From Microlunatus kandeliicorticis (GTDB taxonomy: Bacteria; Actinomycetota; Actinomycetes; Propionibacteriales; Propionibacteriaceae), in assembly GCF_014137855.1 (NCBI RefSeq), contig NZ_JACGWT010000002.1:62001-126000 (forward strand): 64,000 bases of DNA. Reading direction: 5' to 3'. Below the pieces are notes generated by a model. The model searched no databases and had not been told where the DNA came from. It saw only the letters and a list, made by a program, of their open reading frames with translations. The translations under genes and the position numbers were made by a program. Positions 1-7,618 of this stretch are shown in pieces. Every line of letters begins with the position of its first letter. Position 1 is the stretch's first letter.

Positions 1-935
1 TCCTGCTCGCCCGGCTCCTGCTCGACCCGGTAGGGTTCCGAGACGTCGGGCTCCGCCGGTCCGGTCGGCCCCGGCACCACGGCCGGCACCGGCGTTTCCG
101 CCGCGGCGTCCTGCTCCTCGGGTGCGTGCTCGTCCGTGGTTGATGCCGGTCCGGGCTGGTCGACCACCTCGGCGTCACGATCGAACGCGTCCGGCTCGGA
201 CCGGGTCGCGTCCGAGTCGGGCGCACTTCCGCCCCGGCCCTGGGCGGTGCCGGACTCTGCCGACTCCCCCGTGGGCACCGCCGGCTCCGGACGGTCGACG
301 TCGTCCTCGGTGAGCAGGACGCCGGTGGTGGTCACGGAGCGTGGTTCGTCCTCGACCGCGGGGTGCACGGCGGTCGGAGCCGGGCTGTCCGGCTCGGGCG
401 CTGCCTCGCGCTCAGGCTCGTCCCCCGGTTCACCCGCCGCCTGGGGCGCGGTCGCCGTGCGGCCGTGCGGCCGCCGCGGAGCGAGCGCGCGCCGGACGAT
501 CACCACCGAGCCGGCCACCAGGTCGTGCCAGCCCTGACGCCGACGCTGCTGGACCAGCTGGAAGACCATGATCAGCAGTCCGACCACGGTGACGGTCAGT
601 CCGAGCAGCACCAGGCTGCGGAGCAGGAACCGGCCGAAGGTCAGGGGGCGTCCGTTGCGCAGCGCCACCACCTGCAGCCCGAGCACCAGCATCCCGGGTC
701 CCGCAGCCCGGCTGGTGAACAACGACGCGCAGACCAGCCACCACGCCACCGACAGCGCGCCGGCCACCAACCAGACCAGCGGCGAACCGACCACCAGCGC
801 CACCACCAGCAGCACGACGGGCAGCGCGAGGTCGATGCCGAAGGCAGCAGCCCGGCGGCCGAGGTCACCGAGCAGCACCCCCGGGGGAAGTCCGACCGCG
901 GCGCCGCCGCGGGCCTGCGCCACCGGGACGCTCAC
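1..935 (-). CDS. RDD family membrane protein with long acidic tail (C-terminus cut by window edge)
   Basis: The frame opens with GTG at 933-935 and stays open to the window edge, so about 311 residues are seen and the end is missing. Residues about 20-150 hold hydrophobic segments and the pattern GRRAAAFGIDLALP expected at the start of an RDD domain, followed by a PGMLVLGLQVV-type second half and RRRQGWHDLVAGSVVI. After about residue 165 the protein turns into a Pro/Glu/Asp-rich, low-complexity tail of at least 130 residues, which is longer than in a plain RDD protein. The start overlaps the stop of the FHA gene by four bases (GTGA), so the two are probably co-translated. RDD proteins are often of unknown function; some act as ion antiporters. 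The tail is presumably cytoplasmic. Confidence 0.8.
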   Translation of the reverse strand, partial: MSVPVAQARGGAAVGLPPGVLLGDLGRRAAAFGIDLALPVVLLVVALVVGSPLVWLVAGALSVAWWLVCASLFTSRAAGPGMLVLGLQVVALRNGRPLTFGRFLLRSLVLLGLTVTVVGLLIMVFQLVQQRRRQGWHDLVAGSVVIVRRALAPRRPHGRTATAPQAAGEPGDEPEREAAPEPDSPAPTAVHPAVEDEPRSVTTTGVLLTEDDVDRPEPAVPTGESAESGTAQGRGGSAPDSDATRSEPDAFDRDAEVVDQPGPASTTDEHAPEEQDAAAETPVPAVVPGPTGPAEPDVSEPYRVEQEPGEQ

Positions 936-2212
936 CGGTCTGCGCCGCCGTCCAGAGCCTCGGTCGGCGCGGGCTCGACCACGATCGTCACGCCGTCGCC
1001 GAGATCGATCACCGCACCCGGGTCGAGCGGCTCCGGCGCACTCGGCTCCAGGGTCAGCCGGCGGCCGTCGGCGGTGGTGACCAGCGTCCCGTTGGTCGAG
1101 TTCATGTCGGTGACCAGCACCTGGCCGTCACCCGGGGCGACCTGGAGGTGGGTGCGGCTGATGTCGTGGCTGGGGCTCGGCACGGTCAGCAGCCGCGGCA
1201 GCTGACCGCCGGACACCCGGTTCGCCGACGGCGCCCGGCCGATCAGCACCGGCCGGTCGACCTCGACCTGGCCGCCGCTCGACGGGCGGAGCACCGCGAC
1301 GACCCGGCGGGGTGCCGGAGTGGGCGGGAGCATCGGGCCACCCGGCAGGTTCGGTGCGAGCAGGGTGTGACCGTGCTCGTCGTCGTCCTCAGCGGTGGGC
1401 GCGGGATAGGCCGCGGTCGGCACCGCCAGCGGACCGGGCGCTGCGGGAGCGCCGGGCAGCGACGGGGCGATGATCGTGTGCCCCTCCTCCGCCAGCCGGT
1501 CCTCGGACGACGGCTCGGCGGACGACGGATCGGCGGACGAGGGCTCCTCGGCGGGCGGCAGGGCAGCAGTCGGCAGCGCGGCGGTCCGTGCGCTCGGGTC
1601 GGTCTCCGGCGCGACGCTCGCACCCACCGCCTGGTCGGCGCTGGTCCGCACCGGCACCGGTTCGGGGTGGGGCTCCGCCGGCGCGGCCTCCGCGACGGCG
1701 CCCTGCCGGGTGCCGACCTGGCGCTGGGGGCCGGTCTCGACGATCACCTCCGAGACGGCCGCGGCTCCGATCAGCAAGGGCAGCTCGAGCGCGGGGTCGG
1801 CCGTGGGGCCGGCCCCGGTGGTGATCCGCACCCGGGTGCTGCTGCGCAGCGACGCCTCGGTCCAGGTCTGCACCCCGGCGCCGTCGAGCAGGACGTCGCC
1901 GGTGTCGGCGTCGACCAACCGGATCGCCCCGCGGGCCAGCGACCGCACTCCGTCCGGACCCCAGAACAGCGCGGCGAAGCTCGGCATCCCCTCCAGCCGG
2001 AAGGCCGCCATCCGCGCGAGCAGGTCCTCGATCCCCTCGGCGGCGAGCACGTCCTCCCAGATCGTGCCGATCAGCTCGGACCACTGCGCCGAAGCCGGCT
2101 GCAGCAGCACGGCGGCCGACGGGCCGGCCAGGGCCAGCCAGTCGCCGCCGGTGTAGGTCAGCCGCCAGCGACTCCGCCAGCCCTCGTTCGCGGACGCGTC
2201 GGTGCTGCTCAC
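932..2212 (-). CDS. FHA domain-containing protein
   Basis: A 426-residue protein with GTG start overlapping the upstream phosphatase stop by four bases. The first about 150 residues are a globular region I cannot assign; residues about 160-300 are Pro/Ala/Ser/Glu-rich linker; the C-terminal about 110 residues are an FHA domain, with the signature IGRAPSANR, SRTHL and NSTNGT in the right order. FHA domains bind phosphothreonine peptides. The neighbours, a PP2C phosphatase and an RDD membrane protein, suggest a Ser/Thr-phosphorylation signalling unit at the membrane, although no Ser/Thr kinase lies within the window (it may be just beyond the left edge). Linker repeats of the SSADPSS/SSAEPSS type are visible around residues 225-240. 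Confidence 0.9.
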   Translation of the reverse strand: MSSTDASANEGWRSRWRLTYTGGDWLALAGPSAAVLLQPASAQWSELIGTIWEDVLAAEGIEDLLARMAAFRLEGMPSFAALFWGPDGVRSLARGAIRLVDADTGDVLLDGAGVQTWTEASLRSSTRVRITTGAGPTADPALELPLLIGAAAVSEVIVETGPQRQVGTRQGAVAEAAPAEPHPEPVPVRTSADQAVGASVAPETDPSARTAALPTAALPPAEEPSSADPSSAEPSSEDRLAEEGHTIIAPSLPGAPAAPGPLAVPTAAYPAPTAEDDDEHGHTLLAPNLPGGPMLPPTPAPRRVVAVLRPSSGGQVEVDRPVLIGRAPSANRVSGGQLPRLLTVPSPSHDISRTHLQVAPGDGQVLVTDMNSTNGTLVTTADGRRLTLEPSAPEPLDPGAVIDLGDGVTIVVEPAPTEALDGGADR

Positions 2213-3207
2213 GCTCCGCCTCCTCTCGCCGTGCTCGTCAGCGGCCGCTCCCGACCGGCCCCGTCCCGGTCGATCCGCACGGTGTGCTCGTCACGCTCGT
2301 CCCGATGATCATCCTCGCCCGCACCCGCGCTGAGGTGATCACCACCCTCATGATCAGCACTCTCATGATCAGCACCGTCGTGATCACCGGTCCGGTGATC
2401 ACCGTCGCGGCGCTCGTGATCGTTCCACCCCGGCCCGTGGCCGTCGTGATCATGCTGCCGGTCACTTCCATCGGTCGCCCGCTGTTCGGCGAGCACGTCC
2501 ACCACCACCACCGAGACGTTGTCGCGGGCCCCGTCCCGCAACGCCGCGGCGAGCAGGAGATCGGCCACCGCCGTCGGCGGACCGGCGGTGGCGCTGATCG
2601 CCTCGAGCTCGTCCGGCGCGGTGTCCCCGAAGAGCCCGTCGGAGCAGATCACCAGCCGGTCACCGGGCACCATCGGCAGCACCCAGAAGTCGGGGACACA
2701 GCCGTCGTCCGATCCGACCGCCCGGGTGACCACGTGGCGTTCGGGATGGGTCAGGGCGCGCTCGGCGGTGATCAGGCCCGCGTCGACCAGCTCCTGCACG
2801 TGCGAGTGATCGACACTGATCTGCCGCAGGGTGCCCTCGCCGGCACCCCGCTGGTAGATCCGGCTGTCGCCGACGTTGAACACCACCCAGTACGAGCTCG
2901 GTCCGTCCTCGATCGCCACCGCGCCCACCGCGGTGGTGCAGGCCCCGAAGGGACGCCCCTGGTGCAGCGAGCGCACCCGCTGGTGCGCGGTCTCGAGGGT
3001 CGCCGCGACGTCGTCCGGATCGATCCGGTCGTGCTGCGCGAGGGCGGTGAACTCCTCGACCACGATGGCGCTCGCGACCTCGCCGGCCTCGTTGCCCCCG
3101 ATGCCGTCCGCGACCACGAACACCGGCGGCAGCGCCAGGATGCTGTCCTCGTTGATCGCGCGCACGCTCCCGCGATCGGTCACGGCGCCGTAGGCGAGGG
3201 CATGCAC
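2209..3207 (-). CDS. PP2C-family Ser/Thr protein phosphatase with His/Asp-rich tail
   Basis: 332 residues, GTG start (GTG CAT GCC). The catalytic domain fills residues about 1-240 and shows the metal-binding motifs of the PPM family: NEDS near residue 20, VADGIGGNEAGE, CSDGLFGD and GARDNVSVVVV. It should dephosphorylate Ser/Thr proteins using two metal ions. No transmembrane segment is seen, unlike PstP, which carries one. Residues about 245-320 form an unusual low-complexity tail built from Asp-His steps (for example DHESADHEGGDH), encoded by repeated GATCAC/GATCAT codons. The gene leads a coupled run with the FHA and RDD genes. The catalytic call is firm; the tail's purpose is unknown, with metal buffering or binding one possibility. 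Confidence 0.93.
   Translation of the reverse strand: MHALAYGAVTDRGSVRAINEDSILALPPVFVVADGIGGNEAGEVASAIVVEEFTALAQHDRIDPDDVAATLETAHQRVRSLHQGRPFGACTTAVGAVAIEDGPSSYWVVFNVGDSRIYQRGAGEGTLRQISVDHSHVQELVDAGLITAERALTHPERHVVTRAVGSDDGCVPDFWVLPMVPGDRLVICSDGLFGDTAPDELEAISATAGPPTAVADLLLAAALRDGARDNVSVVVVDVLAEQRATDGSDRQHDHDGHGPGWNDHERRDGDHRTGDHDGADHESADHEGGDHLSAGAGEDDHRDERDEHTVRIDRDGAGRERPLTSTARGGGA
2335..2402. repeat. TGATCA-rich repeats inside the phosphatase tail
   Basis: Within 68 bases the six-base palindrome TGATCA or its GTGATCAC extension occurs five times. It includes a direct repeat of CTCATGATCAGCAC (about 2348 and 2363) and a perfect inverted repeat, GTGATCACCGG-T-CCGGTGATCAC, at 2380-2402. It encodes the His/Asp-rich tail of the phosphatase. 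Confidence 0.8.
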
Positions 3208-3242
3208 GGGGCGAGGATAGTCGTCTGGGCGCCCGCGTGGGG

Positions 3243-3262
3243 CGGAACGGGAGACCGTTCCG
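3243..3262 (-). terminator. Hairpin after siderophore-interacting protein gene
   Basis: CGGAACGG-GAGA-CCGTTCCG is a perfect 8-bp stem with a 4-base loop, 18 bases past the stop of the flavoprotein gene and before the phosphatase start. It has no U tract, which is usual for actinobacterial intrinsic terminators. Confidence 0.5.
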
Positions 3263-3280
3263 ACTGCCCGCAGCGGTGGC

Positions 3281-4252
3281 TCAGGCCGCGCCGGGTGCCT
3301 CGGTCGCCGTGATCACGTCGGCCTCCATCGCCGCGTTGAAATCGCGCTTGGTGGCCTGCCAACGGTCCTCGGTGTGACCCGGCCGCCAGTAGCCGGAGAC
3401 CGACGCCCGCCCGCGAGGCAGACCGAGGGTGCCGAAGAGGTGACGGCGGAGCACCCTGATCATCTCGGCGTTCCCGTGCACGAAGGCCTGCGGCTGCGCA
3501 CCGAGTCGCGCCACCCGCTCCGGGCTCGCCAGGGCGTCGACCACCGCGAGCAGCCGCTCGCCGTAGGCCGCGCCGTCCCGGTGGATCCAGTGCACCTCGA
3601 CCTCGGGGCCGGTACGGGGCAGCGCGATCCGCTCCCCCTCGCCGCCGACCTCGGCGAGGACCAGCACCGGAGTGGTGGCCGGCAACCGGTCGAGAGTCGC
3701 GGCGATGGCGGGCAGGGCGGCCTCGTCGCCGATCAGCAGCTGCCCGGACGCGGGCTCGGGGACGAAGGCACCGCCCGGGCCCCGGAAGCCGATCCGGTCC
3801 CCCGGCTCGGCCGCCGCCGCCCACGGCCCGGCCAGACCGGCACTGCCGTGCACCACGAAGTCCAGGGCGAGCTCGTTGCGGGTCCGGTCGAACCACCGCA
3901 CGGTGTACGTGCGGGTCACCGGCCACTCCTCCGACGGCCGCGTCGCCCGCACCTCGTCCGGGTCGAAGGGCCACACCAGCCCGCTGCCGGGAGCCGGGAA
4001 GATCAGCTTGACGTAGTGATCGGTGCACGGGAGCTCGGGGAAGTCGGCGAACTGCGGCGAGGTCAGCACCACCCGGACCATCGTGTCGCTCAGCGTCTCC
4101 CGCCGGACCACCGTGGCCGACCAGACCGGACGGACCGGTTTCGCCCTGCCCCCGGGCGCGGGGGCGCCGGTCAGCGCGGCGGCCGCGGGAGAGGCGGCGC
4201 CGGCCTGAGAGCCGGTGGTGCGGGTCGGGTCGACAGCGGGAGAGGTCGTCAT
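3281..4252 (-). CDS. Siderophore-interacting FAD-binding protein (ViuB/SIP family)
   Basis: 323 residues with an ATG start. After an Ala/Pro-rich first 40 residues comes an FAD-binding barrel with WPVTRTYTVRWFD (the R-x-Y-T/S flavin motif) and FVVHGSAGLAGPWAAAAEPGDRIGF cut across the domain, then an SIP C-terminal NAD(P)H-binding half with LLIGDEAALPAIAATLD and FVHGNAEMIRVLRRHL. Family members reduce ferric siderophores in the cytoplasm to release iron. The call is supported by the TTAGG-N4-CCTAA site just upstream, overlapping the expected ribosome-binding region. No siderophore synthesis or uptake genes lie nearby, so it may serve imported siderophores encoded elsewhere. Confidence 0.93.
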   Translation of the reverse strand: MTTSPAVDPTRTTGSQAGAASPAAAALTGAPAPGGRAKPVRPVWSATVVRRETLSDTMVRVVLTSPQFADFPELPCTDHYVKLIFPAPGSGLVWPFDPDEVRATRPSEEWPVTRTYTVRWFDRTRNELALDFVVHGSAGLAGPWAAAAEPGDRIGFRGPGGAFVPEPASGQLLIGDEAALPAIAATLDRLPATTPVLVLAEVGGEGERIALPRTGPEVEVHWIHRDGAAYGERLLAVVDALASPERVARLGAQPQAFVHGNAEMIRVLRRHLFGTLGLPRGRASVSGYWRPGHTEDRWQATKRDFNAAMEADVITATEAPGAA

Positions 4253-4254
4253 GG

Positions 4255-4268
4255 TTAGGTCACCCTAA
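4255..4268. promoter_or_regulatory. Possible iron-responsive (DtxR/IdeR-like) operator half-sites
   Basis: TTAGGTCACCCTAA is an inverted repeat, TTAGG-N4-CCTAA, two bases upstream of the siderophore-interacting protein ATG. The DtxR/IdeR consensus is TTAGGTTAGGCTAACCTAA, with nine bases between the same outer half-sites; here there are only four, so it is atypical. Gene context (iron release) makes iron control plausible. Confidence 0.45.
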
Positions 4269-4314
4269 CTTGCTTGCCGGACCGTGCGGAAGCGCCAGCC
4301 GCGAGAATGGTCCG

Positions 4315-5451
4315 GTGGACGCCACGCTCCCGCCCGACGGCAGAGACCCCGGCACCGGCACTGTCGACGACGGACCCGACGCGCTCCCGGCCGCCGAACG
4401 GCTCCTGCTCGACGTGGCCGCCGAGACCAGCGGTCGGACGGGCGGATGGCTCGCCTGCCTGGACCTCGACCCCGGTGCGCCCGGAGCGGCCGTCGAGCGG
4501 CTCTCGCCCGAGGCGGTCGTCGTCCACCACGACCGACTCAGCGACGAACGGCGGCAACACGAGCGGCTGGTCCGGCAGCCGGGCGGGACGGACCCGAGGA
4601 TCAGGGCGGTCGACGACCCGCGGTCCGCGGTCAACGGTGCCCGGGTCGTCCTGCACCGGATCCCGCCGTCGCTCGACGCACTCGACGAACTCGCGACGAT
4701 GACCGCCGCCCACGGGGAGCAGGACGTCGTGCTGCTCGGCGTCGGCAACAACCGCCACCTGTCCCGGTCGATGAACGACGTCCTCGGCCGGTCGTTCGGC
4801 TCCGTGCGGGCCAGCCGCGGCCGCGGGAAGTTCCGGGTCCTCGTGGCCAGCGAGCCCCGCGACGACGTCGACCCGGACCGGTTCCCGGCTCGCCGGGCGG
4901 TCGAGGAGCTCGATCTCACGGTGGTGGCCCACGGCGGGGTGTTCGCCGGCGCCCGGCTCGACGCCGGCACCCGGCTGCTGCTCGGAACCCGCGACCGGTG
5001 GCCCACGGCGGGTGCCGCCGTCGACTTGGGCTGCGGGACCGGGGTCCTCGCCGCGACAGTGGCCCGGCTCGGGCACCGCCCGGTGCTGGCGATCGACGAG
5101 TCCGCCGCGGCCTGCCGGTCGGCCGAGGCCACGATGGCCGCCAACGGATTGTCCGGTGCCGTGACCGTGGTCCGCCAGGACGGACTCGGCGAGCAGGACG
5201 CCCGATCGGCCGATCTCGTGGTCAGCAACCCCCCGTTCCACCGCGGCACCGCCAAGGACTCGGCGCCGGCGCTGACCATGATCAGCGAGGCCGGGCGCGT
5301 CCTGCGGCCCGGCGGCGAGCTGTGGCTGGTCTACAACAGCCACCTGCCGTATCTCCCCGCGCTCCGGCGGGTCGGGCGGACCGAGCTGGTCGCCCGCGAC
5401 CGGTCCTATCTGGTGACCCGGACGGTGGCCGCGGGGCCCCGCACCGGCTGA
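4315..5451 (+). CDS. Class I SAM-dependent methyltransferase, RsmC-like
   Basis: About 378 residues from GTG 4315; the frame is open further upstream (to 4270), but that would run into the operator region. The N-terminal half is a weakly recognisable RsmC-type domain; the C-terminal half is a Rossmann methyltransferase with VDLGCGTGVLA (SAM-binding motif I), an acidic motif II (AIDES) and the catalytic NPPFH motif typical of enzymes that methylate an exocyclic amine of guanine. RsmC/RlmG enzymes modify G1207 of 16S or G1835 of 23S rRNA; which of these applies cannot be told from the sequence. It is divergent from the siderophore-interacting gene, 62 bases apart. Confidence 0.85.
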   Translation: MDATLPPDGRDPGTGTVDDGPDALPAAERLLLDVAAETSGRTGGWLACLDLDPGAPGAAVERLSPEAVVVHHDRLSDERRQHERLVRQPGGTDPRIRAVDDPRSAVNGARVVLHRIPPSLDALDELATMTAAHGEQDVVLLGVGNNRHLSRSMNDVLGRSFGSVRASRGRGKFRVLVASEPRDDVDPDRFPARRAVEELDLTVVAHGGVFAGARLDAGTRLLLGTRDRWPTAGAAVDLGCGTGVLAATVARLGHRPVLAIDESAAACRSAEATMAANGLSGAVTVVRQDGLGEQDARSADLVVSNPPFHRGTAKDSAPALTMISEAGRVLRPGGELWLVYNSHLPYLPALRRVGRTELVARDRSYLVTRTVAAGPRTG

Positions 5452-5455
5452 CGGC

Positions 5456-5596
5456 TCAGCGCTTCCTGATCTTGTCCAGCGTCCGTCTGATCTTGACCTG
5501 GTTCTCCGGCTTGGACAGCTCGGCCTGGCCGCGCTCGACCAGACGCCGGCCGCGCGGGCTGTCGAGGAACGCCTTGATCCGCTGACTGATCGACAT
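5456..5596 (-). CDS. Small conserved-looking basic protein, 46 residues
   Basis: ATG at 5594-5596 is preceded by a good ribosome-binding site (AGGAG, seven bases away). The product starts MSISQRIKAFLDSPRGRRLV and ends in KIRRTLDKIRKR: strongly basic and helical, with no membrane segment. Stop TGA at 5456 lies four bases past the end of the converging methyltransferase gene. Short SPRGRRLVERGQ-type proteins occur in actinobacteria without known function; I infer a real gene from the ribosome-binding site and composition. Confidence 0.6.
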   Translation of the reverse strand: MSISQRIKAFLDSPRGRRLVERGQAELSKPENQVKIRRTLDKIRKR

Positions 5597-5747
5597 GATC
5601 ACTCCTGTTCCGGGTGCTGCGACGCGGTCGTCGGGATGTGCTTCCAGGGTACGGATCGGACCAACTGCGCATATCCCGTCGATGCGGTTGGCCGCGGTGC
5701 CGGCCGACCCGACGACGCGCGCCGCCGCACGATGATCGACGACGCCC

Positions 5748-6077
5748 TCAGCGGCGTCGGCCGCGGCGGGTCACCGGCTCGACGCCCGGCGTCCAGTTGA
5801 GCACGCTGGCCCGCTCGAGGAACTCGTCGCTGCCGATCTCACCGGTCGCGAACCGTTCGGCCAGCACCCGGCGGGCCTCGAGCTCGGGCGACGGGCGACG
5901 CTCCCCGATCCAGGACGGGGTCGGCAGCACGCCGCGCCGCATCAGGACGAACGCGGTGATCAGCGCGAGGGCGAACAGGATGAACATCAGACCTCCGAAG
6001 GCGGGTAGGAAGAAGTGCGGTCCGTCCGGACCGAAGGGACCTGGTGGGGTGTTGCCCCACGGATGTGCGTGTTCCAT
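5748..6077 (-). CDS. SHOCT domain membrane protein
   Basis: About 109 residues from the ATG at 6077 (the frame extends 18 codons upstream without a better start). A His/Pro-rich N-terminus is followed by one transmembrane segment (FGGLMFILFALALITAFVLM) and a C-terminal SHOCT motif, EARRVLAERFATGEIGSDEF, residues about 65-90. SHOCT proteins are small, usually membrane-tethered, of unknown function, and often sit beside two-component genes. This one is divergent from a NarL-type kinase gene with a palindromic control region between them, so it may belong to that regulon. Confidence 0.85.
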   Translation of the reverse strand: MEHAHPWGNTPPGPFGPDGPHFFLPAFGGLMFILFALALITAFVLMRRGVLPTPSWIGERRPSPELEARRVLAERFATGEIGSDEFLERASVLNWTPGVEPVTRRGRRR

Positions 6078-6108
6078 GCCGACCACTCTGCGGCGGCGGG
6101 CCCCTCGC

Positions 6109-6181
6109 GGACATCGGCCGTCGGGCGACACCTCTGCTACGTCACCCGACGTAGACCGGCTACGCGTCGACGCCGATGTCC
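6109..6181. promoter_or_regulatory. Nested, concentric inverted repeats in a divergent promoter region
   Basis: An outer pair, GGACATCGGC (6109-6118) and GCCGATGTCC (6172-6181), surrounds an inner pair, CTACGTC (6137-6143) and GACGTAG (6148-6154). Both share the same centre (about 6145). A further CTACG half-site follows at 6160. The region separates the SHOCT gene from the kinase operon, so it is a likely binding region for the operon's own response regulator. Confidence 0.55.
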
Positions 6182-6244
6182 CGAGGCGTCCGCACGGTTA
6201 CGCTCCCCGAGGGGCGAGGCGAGCACCGGCACGGAGGAGGACCG

Positions 6245-7618
6245 ATGACCAGCACCGGCCGGCCGCGGCGGCTGCTGCTCGACGTCCCGCTCGGGGTCCT
6301 GGTCGGGCTCCTCACCCTCGTCTCCGCGGCGATGGCCACGGCCGGAGGGCCGACGCCCGACGACCGGCTGCGGCCGTTCCCCACGACCCACCGCGGCGGT
6401 GGGCCACCCTGGTTCGGCGGCCGGGGCCCGGACGCGTTCTGGACGACGCCGTCGTGGCCGCTGCTCGGCTGCGTGATCGTGCTGGCGGCTGCGGTGGCGG
6501 TGCGTCGGGTGCGCCCGCGGGCCGGCTACCTGATCGCCGTCGCCGCCGGAGCCGGGACGTTGCTGCTCGGTGCCCCGCTCGGCCCGGTGATGCTCGGACC
6601 GGCCCTCACCCTGCTCGCGCTGGCGCGCGCGGTCCCGCCGCGGCGTTGGGTGGGCTGGGTCGGCCTGCTGGTGCCGTTCGTCTGGTGCGGTTTCGTCGCC
6701 GAGCCACGACTCGGCCTGACCGACCCCGCCTTCTGGTCCGCTCTGCTGTTCGGCATCGCGCTGATGGTGCTGCCGGCGCTGATCGGGCTGGTGCTGCGCA
6801 ACCGGCGCGAGGCACGGGAGCGGACCCGTGAGCTCGAGCTGCGGCGTTCGGTGTCCGAGGAGCGCCTGCGGATGGCCCGCGAGGTGCACGACGTCGTCGG
6901 GCACAGCCTGTCGGTGATCACCATGCAGGCGGGGGTGGCCCTGCACCTGCTGGACCGACGTCCCGAGCAGGTCGAGACCTCGCTGCAGGCCATCCGCACC
7001 ACCAGCCGCAACGCCCTCGACGAGCTCCGGGCCACGCTGGCCGTCTTCCGCGGTCAGCCGGACGGCCCCGGGCTCACGACCGACGCCGGGTTCGCCACCG
7101 GGGCCGGGCTCGGGCCCGCGCTGCGCCCGACCGCCGGGCTGGCCCGGCTGGACGACCTGGTCACCGGCTACCGCGCCGCCGGCCGTCGGGTCGAGCTCGA
7201 CGGCGTCGACCAGGTCCGCGACCCGGACGCCGGGCTGCCCGCCGCGGTCGACCTCGCGGCCTACCGGATCGTCCAGGAGTCGCTGACCAACGTCGCGCGG
7301 CACACCACCTCGGCCACCGCCCGTGTCGGGTTCAGCCGGCTGAGCACGCCGACGGGGGACGCGCTGGTGGTCGAGATCGCGGACGACGGTCCGCCGGTCC
7401 GCCCGACGGCCGGTTCGGACGGCACCGGTCTGGCCGGCATGGCCGAGCGCGCGCGGGCTCTCGGCGGGCGTCTCGAGGCCGGTCCGCAGCCCGGCGGCGG
7501 GTTCCGGGTCCGCGCCGAGCTGCCGGTGCCGAGCACGACCGGACCGTCGACCGGCCCCGCCGGGGACCGGTCGCCGGGCACCGTCGGCTCCGACGCCGGA
7601 CTGCGGGCCCCTCGGTGA
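6245..7618 (+). CDS. Two-component sensor histidine kinase, NarL/LiaS type (HisKA_3)
   Basis: 457 residues from ATG 6245, chosen because GGAGG precedes it. The N-terminal about 190 residues carry several transmembrane segments with short loops and no large extracellular sensor. Residues about 200-270 are the HisKA_3 dimerisation region with EERLRMAREVHDVVGHSL; the phospho-accepting His is near residue 214. A HATPase_c domain follows, with SLTNVARHT (N box) and GTGLAGMAERARALGG near the end. The stop overlaps the next gene's GTG start (GTGA), so kinase and regulator are co-translated. The short membrane sensor suggests an envelope-stress signal, but the ligand is unknown. Confidence 0.93.
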   Translation: MTSTGRPRRLLLDVPLGVLVGLLTLVSAAMATAGGPTPDDRLRPFPTTHRGGGPPWFGGRGPDAFWTTPSWPLLGCVIVLAAAVAVRRVRPRAGYLIAVAAGAGTLLLGAPLGPVMLGPALTLLALARAVPPRRWVGWVGLLVPFVWCGFVAEPRLGLTDPAFWSALLFGIALMVLPALIGLVLRNRREARERTRELELRRSVSEERLRMAREVHDVVGHSLSVITMQAGVALHLLDRRPEQVETSLQAIRTTSRNALDELRATLAVFRGQPDGPGLTTDAGFATGAGLGPALRPTAGLARLDDLVTGYRAAGRRVELDGVDQVRDPDAGLPAAVDLAAYRIVQESLTNVARHTTSATARVGFSRLSTPTGDALVVEIADDGPPVRPTAGSDGTGLAGMAERARALGGRLEAGPQPGGGFRVRAELPVPSTTGPSTGPAGDRSPGTVGSDAGLRAPR

